NCBI GenBank assembly: GCA_035048495.1
Contig: CM068544.1
Coordinates: forward strand, 49,563,893-49,627,892
DNA length: 64,000 nt
From: Euptelea pleiosperma
Taxonomy: Eukaryota; Streptophyta; Magnoliopsida; Ranunculales; Eupteleaceae
Reading direction: 5' to 3'
In this document: positions 1 to 12,400 of the stretch, one piece after another
Layout of the letters: every line of letters begins with the position of its first letter
How positions within the stretch are numbered: position 1 is the first letter of the stretch
Translations under genes and position numbers: made by a program
Notes under the pieces: model-generated
The model's input: the letters and a program-made list of their open reading frames with translations, nothing else
What the model was told of the DNA's origin: nothing
The model's database searches: none

Positions 1-24
1 AACATGGAAATACAACAAACTTAC

Positions 25-110
25 AGTGGACCCCTGGTTACTCTGAGCGCTTGTAGCATAAGCCGCAGTAGCAGATTGCTGTGTCTCCTCGGCGCTCTGT
101 TTTCTTTCAG
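25..110 (-). CDS. U2B'': U2B'' linker exon
   Basis: The 86-bp exon lies between acceptor TTTGTTTGCAG and donor GTAAGTTT. Spliced in phase it reads [14 protein letters not shown] followed by an Ala/Ser/Gln-rich tail. This matches the low-complexity linker between the two RRMs of plant U2B''. It ends exactly on a codon. The following exon is outside the window. Confidence 0.78.
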
Positions 111-3100
111 CTGCAAACAAATTCATGTTAAACCAATACAACCAAAATGCAATAACAATGAAACCATTAGAAGGTCACCTGACTAACCACTTCAACCAAG
201 AAGTCCATCATGAAAAGCAAAGTCCTACATTGCTAAAATACAGATAATAACCACTCAACCCTAGTACCATTAATTGTACAAGGCACCTGTATTCAGTGCC
301 ATCAGTATCTGATGATTCTAATTCCTAAATTTCGATTGAGAAAATTCCAAATCATAACCGTCCTTTAGTACGGAAGCTTGTATGAGCCCGACTTATCAAC
401 ATACTTCCACAGATGCCAGAAAGCTCCAACCAAGAAATAAATGGTAAGAGTAAGCAGTGTGTTAAAAGCTAAAACAATCCAGTAATTATGTTGGAGGGAA
501 TTTCAAGTAGGCTTCTGATCGACCATGTTGAACCGCAGGTTTGCAGCGTTTCTGGTGCCAATATATGAGATCACTACTAGTCCAATATAAGCAAACAAAA
601 TATAGTAATACTAAATATGGTAGGGACACCATCTTCTTCACTGTATAATCAGTCAACTTGTGTATGTATCTATTTATAATTTGATGCATAATTTTTTCTA
701 CTTGATATTTAAAAACTGGACTGGAAAATCCAACTGTGAGAAAATGAGAACTCTCGAAGAACTGATTGGGATTCATTTACAAAACAACAAAAAAGGGTTC
801 AAACCATGCAGTTCAATTACCAAACCTTTTTGACCTGCATAAAATTATGCAAGATGAGCTATCGGCCATTTGATTGATTGATGTGTTTGGCAGATTAAAA
901 AATTCTTCCATTCGCTTTACTTCAATAAAAACACTTCCATTTGCTTTTCTTTAAGTGTTTTGATAGAGAGGAACCATTGATAGCTCAAGGTAAGCAGAGA
1001 TTGGCCAAGACCATCTCCAAAGGCATCTGATTCATTGTTTTAAGTGGGCTTCGCTTGAAGAAACTCTATGGAATCAGAGTCGCGGATTTTGACAGAGGAC
1101 AGAGAGTTAATCAAAAGAGTAGAAATAGCAACTGCTGCATTATCTTTTTTACTTCATTTTCTATTTTCCCCCTACTTTAAAGTTCTTTTTCTTTGAAAGT
1201 TTTCATCTAGGACAGACAGGCCAACATGGTTTGACCAATTTAAATCAAGCCATCAAATGGGAGAAGACTAGATTGACCACTTTTCTGGTTTGATCTCCAG
1301 TCCAACTTTTAAAACATTGACTACAGTAAAAGGAACAATGAGCCATGCATTACGGACCATATGATGGTTTACGATATAAAGTGCATTGTAGCAAGCTATG
1401 GGAATCTCATTAGAATTTATATGCCCTTTGGCTATTGGCTAGTAAAAAAATTGAACATTAGACTAAGGATTGTAGGAACCACTACAAAGTATTAAAGCAC
1501 TACAAGGTTCTTCTCCTGGTTTACTGATCTGTAGCTCGGAAAGACGTTGTCATACTTCATAGTCCAACTTTCCGTCATTCCCATACTTTTCAAGCATGAT
1601 GACAACTAATAAAAATGGAAAAAAAGTGTTGACATATGAAAGGTACATGATAATTTAGAAGAGAAAAGGTAACTCACAGCAATATATTACCTAAACTCCA
1701 ATGATAAAATAAAATATACAATTATTATCCAAGCATTTAGAAAATAGAATAACATTCAAGACAGCTGATGCTGTTAGAGAATTTTCAATAAAAATCCAAT
1801 CACCTTTTTCTTCCTGCTTCTTTTTCTTTGTTGGAACGTAGGTGCCATTTGCTTTTGCAACACAGTCTGACTTTGTTTTCGCATATTGTATCTGCTTCAC
1901 CAAGTAAATCGTGTGTGATGAAGAGAGTCCATGCATATAAATTCTAAATACAACAAATACTCTTCCAACACAATGATCTAGCAGATATGATACCTGGACC
2001 TTCCTTTTTACCCCACCATACTCATGCTGGCACGACACAACATGGGTATGGGTACAGGATCCGTGTTGGATCCACCACATATGTGTCTGATTTTCCAAGC
2101 TTATTTTTTTTTATAATTTTGGGTACGCATCCAATGAGTCAGACAAACACCCACAATTGGCAAGAAAAGAAGAAGAAAACGTTAGGGCTTTCAGTGAGAA
2201 AAGAGAGTACAGTGTCAAGCTTATATATAAACAAAGAATAACATATATCCACTCTTAAAATAATAAGTTACAATCCTAACCTAAAAACAAAACTAGTTCG
2301 TATGATTCACTATTCAATTTTACGACTGGATTATATATAATATTAAAATATCATGAAAGTTGTAGAAGTACAGAAAGTGGAGAAGAGAAGAGACTTGGGA
2401 GAATAGAGAATGTCAAACTTGGTTGGTTTGGCCTCCTCGCACATGTGTGTGTGCGCGCGCACGTGTGCATTTGTATTATATCAAAGGCATAAAATAATGT
2501 AAAAAGAGCACAATACCCCTAATTACAAAACACACTAACAAAAGTAAAACAATGAAAATGTTATAATACTAAAAATATTAAAATATTACCTATCTAGTCG
2601 TGTCTAAGTACCCCAATATGGGGATTGAGCAAGTCTGACACTTTGACATGTACCCATATCCGACACCCATACCCATACCAAGGTAACATAGGCTAGCAGC
2701 TTACTACTTACAAAATTGAAGAAGGGAAATTAAAAAATTGCTAATAATTATGTTATATTTATTATTACTACTCATATGCATAATATAATTTCATAACTCA
2801 TTGAGCAACGAGGAATCTTTTTATGTCAGTTCTTCCTTCTAACGACTGAAATACCTATGATTATTTTCTCCCAGACCAAGCAGCAGGCATCGAAAAAATT
2901 CATAAGTTAGAAACATGTATATTGTACACATGAAATCATGTAAATGACCATATATATGCACAGGCCATTGGTGTTAATTAAATATAACATACAGCCTAAA
3001 TTATAGAATTAAGAAATTGATAAAAAAAAAAAAAAAATAGGAAGATTTCATTTTGAAGTACCAAAGAAAACTAAAACACACTGGAAAAATATAAAGTTTT

Positions 3101-6100
3101 GAAAAAAAAAAACTAGAATCTTAGAATAAATAAACAATGCCTAGTCTGCCAATAAAACAACACCTACAATGATTTCCTCTCCAAACTTTTGATTTCATGA
3201 CCTCTAAACTCGTGTCGTTTCTTACTTTCCATTAATACCATATTTGAATATGGTATACATTTTTTTATTACTTTTAATACAAATCTACAGACAAGTGGAC
3301 ATACTGGGTCTAACAAAGGCAAAGAGGATGGACTCCATAATCCATATCCATCTTCAAAACTGACTAGTGTCCACGAAAAAGTTCCTCATAGGTTATTATT
3401 TGTGAACCAGTCTTAGCAAATAGGTAAATAAAGTTCTAAATCCCTAAAGATCTTGTAAAGATAGAAAGCAGATTTATAATTTGCAACTGGCAAGTTATGG
3501 TTGGGCTAGTTCAATGTAATATGATCACATAAAAGTGATTAAACCAGGTAACTTATAGAATTTCTAGATTTGATGAAATCGAAGGTTCCAGTTAAGTAGA
3601 ACATAAATACAATACAAACAGCATACCTGTCTATGTGGTGCATAAGATTGGGGAGTGGACCTACCATTATATGTCTCCCACTAAGGAAATTTCTATGCCA
3701 AAAAGTAGACCTGATTGGATGTCCATCATACTTTTTTGGACAGACAATATATGTAAACAGTCTAAAAAAAAATATTGGATAGTTAACAATCATCTAATCT
3801 GGTTAACTTTTATCATATAAAGCTCTCCCAGGCAGGATGGGCTGGACAGTTTGTAACATCCTTTTGCATTTGAGCCAAGTGCATATCTATGCAACTGGTA
3901 ATTCACATTTATGGTCTACCTAACAGGGACCACCCCTAACAAAAAATTTCCAGAAAACTAAATAAATCTAGGCAAAAAAAAGAAAAGAAAAAAGAACCAC
4001 ACTATTTGTTACGTTCTGTGAGGTGGGGACCTTGAAGCTTGAAAGAATCCTGTCGCAAGTATCCAAAAAGTGCTTTCTGAATATCTTGAGGTCTTGAAGA
4101 AGAGCTTTAAGCCTCTGCTTCCTTAGAGCCTGCTATTCCAACCGCAACTCAAATTGAGTCTTAAAGTACTCCTAAGAGACTCCAAAGGGGCACTAGAAAA
4201 AGGATTGCCCTCATAAGAATAATAAGGATAAAGGAATATTGCCCAATTCCTCATCGTGGTCTTCCTCAGCATACACGGAATTCATTTTGATCGATACCAC
4301 AAAGATCTATTGTTGTTTTCAGTCCTATATCTTCAACACTTGAAATTGATCAATTTACTACATCAAAAAGTGTGGGACTCCTGAGGATGTCCAGTTTATG
4401 ATTTTGGAGCAACTTCAACAACTACTTGGATCATCTACTAAATTACCATCATCCAATGCCTCCGCCATATCAGCTTCCAATTCAGGTGTGTTTAGTTTGC
4501 CTCCATCAAGTATCTCATTTTCTTCTTGGACTTTTGACTATGGAGCATCTCATCATAAGACGTATGGCTCTGCTAACTTCAATAATTGTTTTCATCCTTT
4601 CTCTTCGTTTTTTATTCACATTGCTATTGGTTCTTCTATGTCAGTTAGAAAGGTTGGATCCATCACAAGGGATTCCTTTCCTTCTAGTCTTCCTTCTGTC
4701 TCTAATGTCCTCCATGTTCCTCAATTATCTCTTAATCTCCTCTCTATTAGTCAGATTGTTGATTTGGGTTATAATGTTATAGTTACTTCCTCTGGTTGTA
4801 TGGTGCAGGATCGACCTTCAGGGAAGTTGATTGGGATATGGTTTAGAGTTGGGGGGCTTTATGTGTTGAAGCATTTGCACGTTCCCTCTTTTACTACTCA
4901 AAATTGTAGTTTTGCTTTATCTGCATTCACTTTGAATAAAGATTCGTCAATGTTTTTCTTGTGGCACTTTTGATTAGGACATGTGTCTAGTTCCCTTTTA
5001 AAGTATATGCTATCTGCTGGTTTGTTAGATAATGTTTCACATTCTGATATATCTGATTGCAAAGGTTGTAAACTTGCAAAAGTTTCTACTCTCCTTTAAA
5101 TAAAGGTACATATTTGTCTTTTGCACCATTTGATCGTATTCATTCTGATGTATGGGGTCCTTGTACAATACCAACTACAGGTGGTCTGGTGTATTATGTT
5201 TCATTTTTTTTTATAAGTATATTATGTTTCATTTATTGATGACTACTCTCGTTAATTGTTGGGTATATCCTATGCGAAATCGCTCAATATTCTGGAATTT
5301 ACTATACATTTGTTAATATGGTCAAGGCACATGTTTATGTTAAAATCAAATAATTTATCTGATTCTAGAGGACTCCTTTCCAAAATTTGCTTGTATCTGA
5401 AGGCACCATTCAACAATCTTCAAGTCTTGGTACTCTTAAGTAGAATGACATCGTTGATTGTTCAGAGAAAGCATAGACAACATGGAAAATATCAAATCTC
5501 TCTTGTTATCTTTATCCGTACCTAGTCAGTTTTGAGATGAAGCTATTTTTGATATGATTCTCGTAGTGAATACATATCTACTCCTTTCCAAAATTTGCTT
5601 GCATATGAAGGGACCATTCACCAACCTTCATGTCATGATACTCTTGAGCAAAATGGCGTTGCTGAAAAAAAAGCATATACACATCATGGAAATTGTTAGA
5701 TCTTTCTCGTTATCTTTATCTGTACCTAGCTAGTTTTCTGGTGAAATTATTCTCACAGTTGCTTACCTAATTAATAGAATTCCATCTTCTATTATTTCCG
5801 GTCTTTCTCCTTTTCAAAGACTCTTTGGTGTTAAACATAATTACCCAAAACTTTGAGTCTTTGGATGTGCTTGTTTTGTTTTTCTTCAGAAACTTGAATG
5901 TACAAAGATTATTACTCGTTATGTTCTTTGTGTTTTTGGGATACGAGATTGAACAAAAGGGATATAGATGTAATGATCCCATTGCTCAAAAGTTGTGCAT
6001 TCCTCGTCATGCTTAATTTTTAGAGTAGATTCCTTCTCTATACCTGCATCGTCTACAATTGTAGATGAAGAAGATTTGGTTGTTTTGGATCCTTTCCGAG

Positions 6101-9100
6101 ATTTTGTTTCTTAGCAGTCATCTTCTTTAATTCTTGAGGAATTCCCTACATCTACTATTAACCTTGATCATTCACAAGAAATTGAAAATGGTAGTTCTGT
6201 TAACTCTTTGCAAATTAATGCTCACGTGGATACACAATATGACCCCCCTACTCAACTCAAACCTGTTCATGCTTTTGAGGTTGTTGAATCCACATTTGAG
6301 TCTAAGCGAAGGTATCCTCTTTGTACTCAATCCTTCTATTCTACTTAGAACTATTGAACTTGTTTCTCTTTTGCATATCAGTCTTTTCTTGCTTCTTTCC
6401 ATTCTTTTCACGAACCTCAATCCTATCAGGAAGCAGTCGTTGTTCCTCATTGGCAGCAGGCTGTGGATGAAGAATTAGTTGCTTTGCAAAAGACACATAA
6501 TTGGCATCTAGTCACACATCCCTAAGGAAAGAAAGCGATCGGTTCCAAATGGGTATATAAAGTGAAGACCCAAATTGATGGATTTTTGGAAAGGTACAAA
6601 GCTCGATTGGTAGAGAAGGGGTAGAATCAAGAATATTGAATTGATTATGAGAAGACTTTGCTCCCCTAGACAAAATGACAATTGTCCATAACTTAATTTA
6701 TGTCGTTGTTGTTCATAGATGGTAACTCTATCAGATGGATGTTAAAATGCCTTATTGAATGGGGACCTTCGAGAAGAAGTCTACATGCTACCACCCCTTG
6801 GCCTAAAGGGCTATACACGTCAGGTGTCATCTTTGATATGCCCTTCATGGTCTCAATTAGGTTCCATGAGCATTGTTTGAGAAGTTTAGTAGTGTTGTTC
6901 AACATGCCGACTTTACTTAAGAGTATGCATGATTCTGCATTATTTCACTCTTAATTCTGAGCATGGAAGGATTCTTTACTTTTATGTCGATGATATGATT
7001 ATTAGCAGAGATGATGTTGTTGGAATCGATCAATTGAAACAACAGCTTCACAACAGATTTGAGATGAAAGATTTGGACCCTCTACAGCATTTTCTCAGTA
7101 TTGAGGTCGCATACTCTACCAAAGGATATTTATTGTCATAGTCTAAGTATGCTGCTGAGGTGATAAGTCATGCTAGACTAATAGATGCGCATACTACCGA
7201 TACTCCTCATTAGCTTAATGTTAGGCTTAAGGCAACGAATGGTGAGCCACTACCAGATCCAACACTTGTTGGTTGCCTAGTGTATCAGACAGTGACTCGC
7301 CCAGACATAACATATGTTGTTCATGTTGTTAGCCAATTTGTTTCAGCTCTATGAACACTTGTGCACTAAGCAACTATTCTTCGTACTCTTCAGTATCTCC
7401 CAGGCACATTGTCTCACAGCTTGTTAGTCCCCTCATCTTCTAGCTTCAAGCTTTGTGCATATTCTGATGCTGATTAGGCAAATGATGTTACTAATCGTCG
7501 CTCTACAACAGGCTTTTGTATTTTTTCTAGGAGATTTGATGATCTATTGGAAAAGAAAGAAACAAAGTGTTATTGCTCGATCCAGTTCCGAGGCCAAATA
7601 TCGAGCGATGGATCATACTACTGCTGAGATAGTTTGGATTCATTGGTTGTTACAAGAACATGGCTATCAATTTCTCTTCTCCCATACCTATGTGTTGTGA
7701 CAATAAAAGTGGACAAGCACATCGTGGTGTAGGAATGGTTTGTGCCAACTCCTCCCATAACGACTGGAGTTTATTAAAAGACTCGGTCAATGATGATCTT
7801 GCTTGTTGCATATTAGTTTTTTCAAGCTCAAATTGGTCTATTTTAGTAGTGGCGAATCGATGATCCATTACTATACTTTCATTTTCATCCCGAAAGCGAG
7901 CAGAATGGGCTATGGAAAACCATCCTGAGATCCAGAAAATGCTGTCAGAAAGGAGCTTTACTGCAAGACCCACCCGTCGAGCAGGGACGAAAGTCGGTCT
8001 TAGTGATCCGACAATGCCGAGTGGAAGGGATAGTCGGCATTTGTTGGAGTTGTGGAAGCTCAGCTCATCTTATTCTTAGTATTCCTAATCATTAAATCCC
8101 TATACTAGAAAGTAGCTCGGTCCTCCTAAGTTATGAAGCGCATGGATACAAGTTATGCCTTGGAATGAAAGACAATCCCGAATCCTCTTTGTCTACGAAC
8201 AAGGAAGCTATAAGTAATGCAATTATGAATCTCATGGAGAGTTCGATCCTGGCTCAGGATGAACGTTGGCGGCATGCTTAACACACGCAAGTCGTACGGG
8301 AAGTGGTGTTTCCAGTGGCGAGTCCACCTTATATTTCTACATCTAGGATCCGACTTGTATTATTGATAATAATAGGAACTGAACCATTATGGCAAGGATA
8401 AGTTTGATTTACAGGGAGAAGAAGAGGCAGAAATTGGAACAGAAATATCATTTGATTTATCGATCCTCAAAAAAAGAAATAAGCAAAGTTCCAACTATAC
8501 AAATCGCCCACCATACTGTATTCCATGAACGGATGAAGTATATCGAGATTAATTGTCACTTTTTCGTCATCATCTTGCTTGTGGGACGGTTTCCCTACCT
8601 ACATTCACACTTCACTAAAGCTGGCATACTTCTTCTCTAAGTTTGATATGGTTGTCCGATTTCAGTTTCTTCTTAGCAAACTCTCGATGATCTCAGCTAC
8701 ATGAGTTTGAGTGGGGTGGGGGGTAGTTATTAATGTCTATTATTGTAAATGCAGGAGTAGATTAGGTATTTTACTTTTCGCTAAGATTTATAGTGTTATA
8801 TTCTTCTATGTTACTAATTACTCACGTAACGAGAATTAGGGGTTGAATAAGCCGTCTTCTTCTTTAAGCTGGTTCTAAACTTACAGACACTAAAGAGCTC
8901 TGTATCTCTAAGAAACGGAGATAAAGACGAAAAGAACAAAAACCCAGATATGAAATGGGGTGTAAATGTTAAATAGAGAGTACCCACAAAGAGAAAATCA
9001 TGTCTGAGAGATTTCCACAAAAACCTAATGTTAACTAGAAAGACAGAATACAAACAAAAGAGAAAAAAAAAAAAAAGAGAAAGAAACTTCAGAAAATAGA

Positions 9101-9197
9101 GGGGAGGGTTTTAGGTGATGTTACCGTCTTTCTTGACCTTCTCGTTGAGGTTTTTAATATAAATGGTTTGGCATGGAGGAACGTCCCCTGAAAGCAT
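25..9197 (-). CDS. U2B'': U2 small nuclear ribonucleoprotein B'' (U2B''), partial, runs off left edge
   Basis: This gene encodes the U2 snRNP protein that binds U2 snRNA stem-loop IV with U2A' in the spliceosome. Three exons are visible on the minus strand: 9125-9197, 1804-1891 and 25-110. The first gives a 24-residue start containing the RNP2-type stretch [12 protein letters not shown]. The second gives [20 protein letters not shown] followed by a Lys/Glu-rich linker. The third gives a linker with [10 protein letters not shown]. All borders have GT/AG signals, and exon 2 (88 bp, one base over) joins exon 3 (86 bp) in frame. The family has about 60 RRM residues (including the RNP1 motif) between exon 1 and the linker exon. 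I could not find them between 1892 and 9124, so the locus may be broken or the exon(s) may be missed. The C-terminal RRM would lie left of the window. Identity is secure; functionality is not. Confidence 0.8.
111..1803 (-). other. U2B'' intron, no feature seen
   Basis: AT-rich intron sequence between the two linker exons. I see no coding block, RNA gene or clear mobile element in it. Confidence 0.6.
1804..1891 (-). CDS. U2B'': U2B'' exon after RRM1 (linker start)
   Basis: The 88-bp exon lies between acceptor GAAGCAG and donor GTGATT. It reads [20 protein letters not shown], then a Lys-rich run ending QEEK. This is the conserved block that follows beta-4 of the first RRM in U2B''/U1A proteins. 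The extra G at its end joins CT of the next exon to make Ala. Confidence 0.85.
1892..4379 (-). other. U2B'' intron, proximal part, with degenerate foldback and simple repeats
   Basis: AT-rich intron. At about 2010-2070 and 2640-2690 there are oppositely oriented copies of a block built on GGTATGGGTA, probably the arms of an old foldback element of about 0.7 kb. An alternating GT/GC microsatellite lies at 2443-2472 and an A tract near 3022-3036. No RRM exon is recognisable here. Confidence 0.45.
7949..8035 (+). pseudogene. rrn23: Plastid 23S rRNA fragment
   Basis: The stretch around CAAGACCCACCCGTCGAGCA and CGAAAGTCGGTCTTAGTGAT matches the conserved 3' part of plastid 23S rRNA from memory. 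It breaks off after GTGGAAGGG. It has small substitutions, as expected for a non-functional nuclear copy. Confidence 0.85.
8132..8321 (+). pseudogene. rrn16: Plastid 16S rRNA leader and 5' end fragment
   Basis: The leader ATGAAGCGCATGGATACAAG runs into the start of mature 16S rRNA at about 8230 (GAGAGTTCGATCCTGGCTCA) and ends after TTTCCAGTGGCG. The order is the native plastid one. Substitutions such as AACGTTGGCGG for AACGCTGGCGG show decay. Confidence 0.9.
8389..8492 (+). pseudogene. rps14: Plastid rps14 5' fragment
   Basis: The reading starts [20 protein letters not shown] and continues through [10 protein letters not shown], the N-terminus of plastid ribosomal protein S14. It is cut after the GTTCC codons, where copia sequence resumes. 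The reading frame then runs on by chance into copia sequence. Confidence 0.88.
8727..9124 (-). other. U2B'' intron 1, 5' part; possible copia 3' LTR remnant
   Basis: This follows the copia purine tract and may begin with remains of its 3' LTR. An A/G-rich tract at about 9058-9085 precedes the exon 1 donor. No coding block is visible. Confidence 0.4.
9125..9197 (-). CDS. U2B'': U2B'' exon 1 (start codon and RNP2)
   Basis: ATG at 9197-9195 begins a 73-bp coding piece: 24 codons plus one base, ending GAC G before the donor GTAACA. The reading [12 protein letters not shown] is the first beta strand and RNP2 of the N-terminal RRM. The trailing G is expected to be completed to a Glu codon by the next exon, giving the family's Lys-Lys-Asp/Glu-Glu-Leu-Lys run. 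Confidence 0.82.
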
Positions 9198-9480
9198 GGT
9201 TGCTGATGAGACACAGAGAGTTGAGGGAGGCAGAGAGCTTCGCCTCGGGACGGACCGAGCCTTTTACAAGTCTTCTCTTGAACCTGCGAGGGCCGCGACA
9301 CACGGTTTAACTATTCTCGAGATATAATGGTACCGGAAGCATTAGGTTAGTTGATCAGACACATTGCGCAAACACGTGCTCCTGATTATTGATTCGGATT
9401 CTTCTTTCGGTGGGCCATCATTTTGATGGACCGTGACCGAGAAGTTATCTTTAAGGTTTCAGAATCATCGACGAACTATT
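9198..9480 (-). promoter_or_regulatory. U2B'' 5' leader and promoter region
   Basis: Upstream of the U2B'' ATG the sequence becomes GC-richer (9200-9305), as in the leader of a constitutive plant gene. No TATA box is evident within 250 bp. Confidence 0.4.
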
Positions 9481-9499
9481 TATCGAATGCTCTGGGTTT

Positions 9500-12400
9500 T
9501 AGATTTGGCCCGCGGCCCAGCCCGCTAAAAATCCGGGCCGGGATTGGGCTTTGGAGTTGAGCCCGCGACCCGGCCTGTGAAAAGAGTTTCGTGGGTTGGG
9601 CGGGGCCTCATGGGCCTTCATATCGGACCATGTCCATGACTCTATGGTACCAATCCCGTCCATATTTCTTTCTTCTTTGTAACCACTTACAATTAGCCGT
9701 CGAATCAAATTGTGCCGCTGATCCCAGTGCCATAATCTACCAGTGATCGTTGGACAAACGGTGCTGGAACTCCCAACGGCACTTAATATGGTGGCCTCCG
9801 AGTCACGAAATTGGGCCTCTTCTTTTGAAAATAAAGGTGTAATTGGGAGCTAAAAGCAACTTAAAATCATAGCTCGAGGGGTGTTTCCCTGTAACCAACG
9901 GTGATACAGGTCTCCAGTACTAAGGAATGGTTTAATTGGATCCAACGGTCACAACATTATTTCCTATTGCCATATTCACGAAAACACCACCGTCCGATCA
10001 AACATCTAGTACTGAGTACTGACCAGTCTATGGTGATGTAAAGCATCTGCTGAATCTGTACGTAAGAACACGGCCTGCAGTTGCCATTTTGGGGGATGGG
10101 TCACCAAAGAAATAAAAATCAGCATGATAAGCAATTCGATCTGAGTACCCAAGAAAATGCTTGAATCCAACAGCTAGAGATCACTCAGTGAAAGACGCTC
10201 AAATCCAACTGCCATAAAACACCTCTTGATAAAGCCATAGCCCAAAACTCACGTCAATTGACTGACTCTAGCTGTTGGATTTGCGTGTTTTTTGTTTCAT
10301 GGGCTTGCACCAAATTTTGATAAACATTTTTCTTCATGGGACTGTTCCAACCCTAGGTTGAGGCCCATGGAGAAAAACACTCAAATCAGATGATTATGAT
10401 CGCCCAATTGGTGAGATTTTTGGGACGCAGCATTATCAGAAGGTGGCCTGGCATTTCATAGTCCAAGTGGGGTCAGTAACTGCCACACAAGACAGATCCA
10501 GGATTAGTGTAGGAAGCCCTCCCTACATGATTTTTTCTTTGATATATTTGCATCCTAAAATAGAATTAGGAATAACAACGCTATGCATAGGGGTTGGACC
10601 ATAGTTGTTCATTTGGAGGATATTCTGTGTCGCAATTTTAACCAAGGATTCAATCTGCTTTCTATGGACCTGCACCAAAACTAGGTCCAAGCCCATGATA
10701 AAAAAAAAAAAAAAAAACCCTCAAATCCAATGGGTAGGAGTCACCAATGGTCTTGATTACGAAGAATGGGTCAAATTGGACAGTTGGTTAGATGTGTGCC
10801 ATGTGGCACCAGACCACATCACTATGCTCTCACTAGTGGCTCAGGAATTATCGCTTATGTCACGACAGAGTGCGTCACTCAAGATGTCACAGAGCCATGC
10901 AATAATGCTGGCGGCAAGAACATAATCCTGTCATGGGATGAGATTTTTTTTTTTTTTTATGTGGAGCAATTTTCGATTTTAGAGTGTGCGGTCCCAATCA
11001 AGGGCACCATCACAATGTGCCATGTACAGATGGTGGCCCCTCATTGGATGGTCCTTATGAGGATGGTCCCCGGATGGGAGTTCCCGTTCCCCCCACCCCC
11101 CAAAAAAGTCGCATTTACTCACATTTCATTAGCTGGACTGAAAGTACCAACCAAGATAATGAAGAACATGAACTTTAGTGAGTGCAAGGGGCTCTTACAT
11201 TTTTAATTCTCAACCTCTAATCGAACTTAGAAGCACGTTTTAATTATGCCATGCAACCAATTTAAAAAAGAAAAATAAAAAATTAGGGTTCCATAGTAAC
11301 ACTCTCCCACCCTTTTTTTTTTTTACTATAAAGTTATCTTGGGGAGACTAAGAGAATAACATGTAGCCAACTTTATCGCGCAAATAGACTTTATTTCGTA
11401 ATTTGCACCTGGACGATATAACAAAAAGATTTGGATGCCCATTAATCCATTAAATAACAAGGTTCCTAGGTTTTGGTCCCCCCCTAGTCTCTCCATCCAA
11501 CAAGATATACTCTGGACCCTCCACGACCTTCTTACAAGCCACAAATATATTTGATAATCTCTCGGGGAGATTTAAACAGTTTGTGATATGGGCTTGAGCT
11601 AGTAGCTCAACTACTGGTTGAAGTTCTTTAATTACAATTGTACCCCACTAATGACTTCCTAGGTTCGATCCCAACTTACTAAAACAATGAATGAAAGCCC
11701 TATTCGATAAAGTGGAAAATGTTATATTTGGCACGTGACACTCTAATACTATGCTTCAAAAAAATATCATTTATCTTCGACCAACAACCATTCCTCCTAC
11801 TAACTACTATTCATCTTTCTGCTAACAATCACATTCATTTTTTTTTTTTATACAACATTTCTAAAAAGATTATATTTTCAACTTTGATCATCAATATTCT
11901 TACACTTTCAACGCGTACTACAATAAATAGTTTGATTAGAACTTTTTTGAGAGAGCTTTTGATAAATCTTCGTCCAATAAGAATTGAATAACAAATGTGC
12001 ATGGTGCGACTTATCGTCGTGTGAGCATAAAAGGAAAAAAGGCTCTTATTGATTGTTGAGTGTCTTTCATTTTTTGGGAATAAAAATGTGTATAAAGAGA
12101 AGAGTTTTACAACCATATGAACACAAGAGAAAAATGCATTTTTCTATTGAGATAAAAATGGTCAAAAACCCAAAAGAACCATTGTGGGGCAAAATAATCA
12201 AAACCCTAATAAAGTTGTTTTATATAATCGTTGGAAATGTTTAAATGCTTTTGAATAGCAAAATGATAAAAAATAAATAAAAATGTTCGAAGATGTTGTT
12301 TTGAGATATGTTAAATCTCGTGTCATTTTTTTGCATTAGATATAGTATATGTTATATTTGGCACCCCTTTTTAGCATATCGTTGGAGCTCCTTTTTATGA

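Larger units (their letters stand above)
7711..8492. other. Nuclear plastid DNA (NUPT) mosaic inserted in the copia element
   Basis: About 780 bp interrupt the copia RNase H region. At least three segments are plastid-derived and are not neighbours in a plastid genome: a 23S rRNA piece, the leader and 5' end of 16S rRNA, and the start of rps14. The parts at 7711-7948, 8036-8131 and 8322-8375 are not identified and could be other organelle sequence. No target duplication is obvious, which fits joining of fragments during break repair. Confidence 0.82.
4390..8726 (+). pseudogene. Ty1/copia retrotransposon, decayed pol region
   Basis: Remnants of a copia polyprotein appear in the usual order with many stops and frameshifts. 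They are a protease region (TFDYGASHH, with the normal DSGA serine changed to Tyr) near 4535; the pre-integrase LGH motif near 4975; integrase (IHSDVWGP) near 5130; reverse transcriptase ([13 protein letters not shown]) near 6545 and YVDDMI near 6985; and RNase H ([10 protein letters not shown]) near 7580. RNase H stops after CDNKS at 7710 and resumes at about 8493 with [18 protein letters not shown] purine-rich tract at 8710-8726 probably marks the end of the internal region. LTRs were not resolved. The element is opposite in orientation to the U2B'' intron it occupies and is not functional. Confidence 0.88.

Noticed and set aside
1691..2098. 135-residue minus-strand reading as one protein
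   Set aside because: Only its middle (the U2B'' exon at 1804-1891) is conserved; the rest is intron read-through into a repeat.
8132..8321. Functional rRNA gene
   Set aside because: Only the leader and about 90 bp of 16S are present, with substitutions; it is a plastid fragment inside a dead retroelement.
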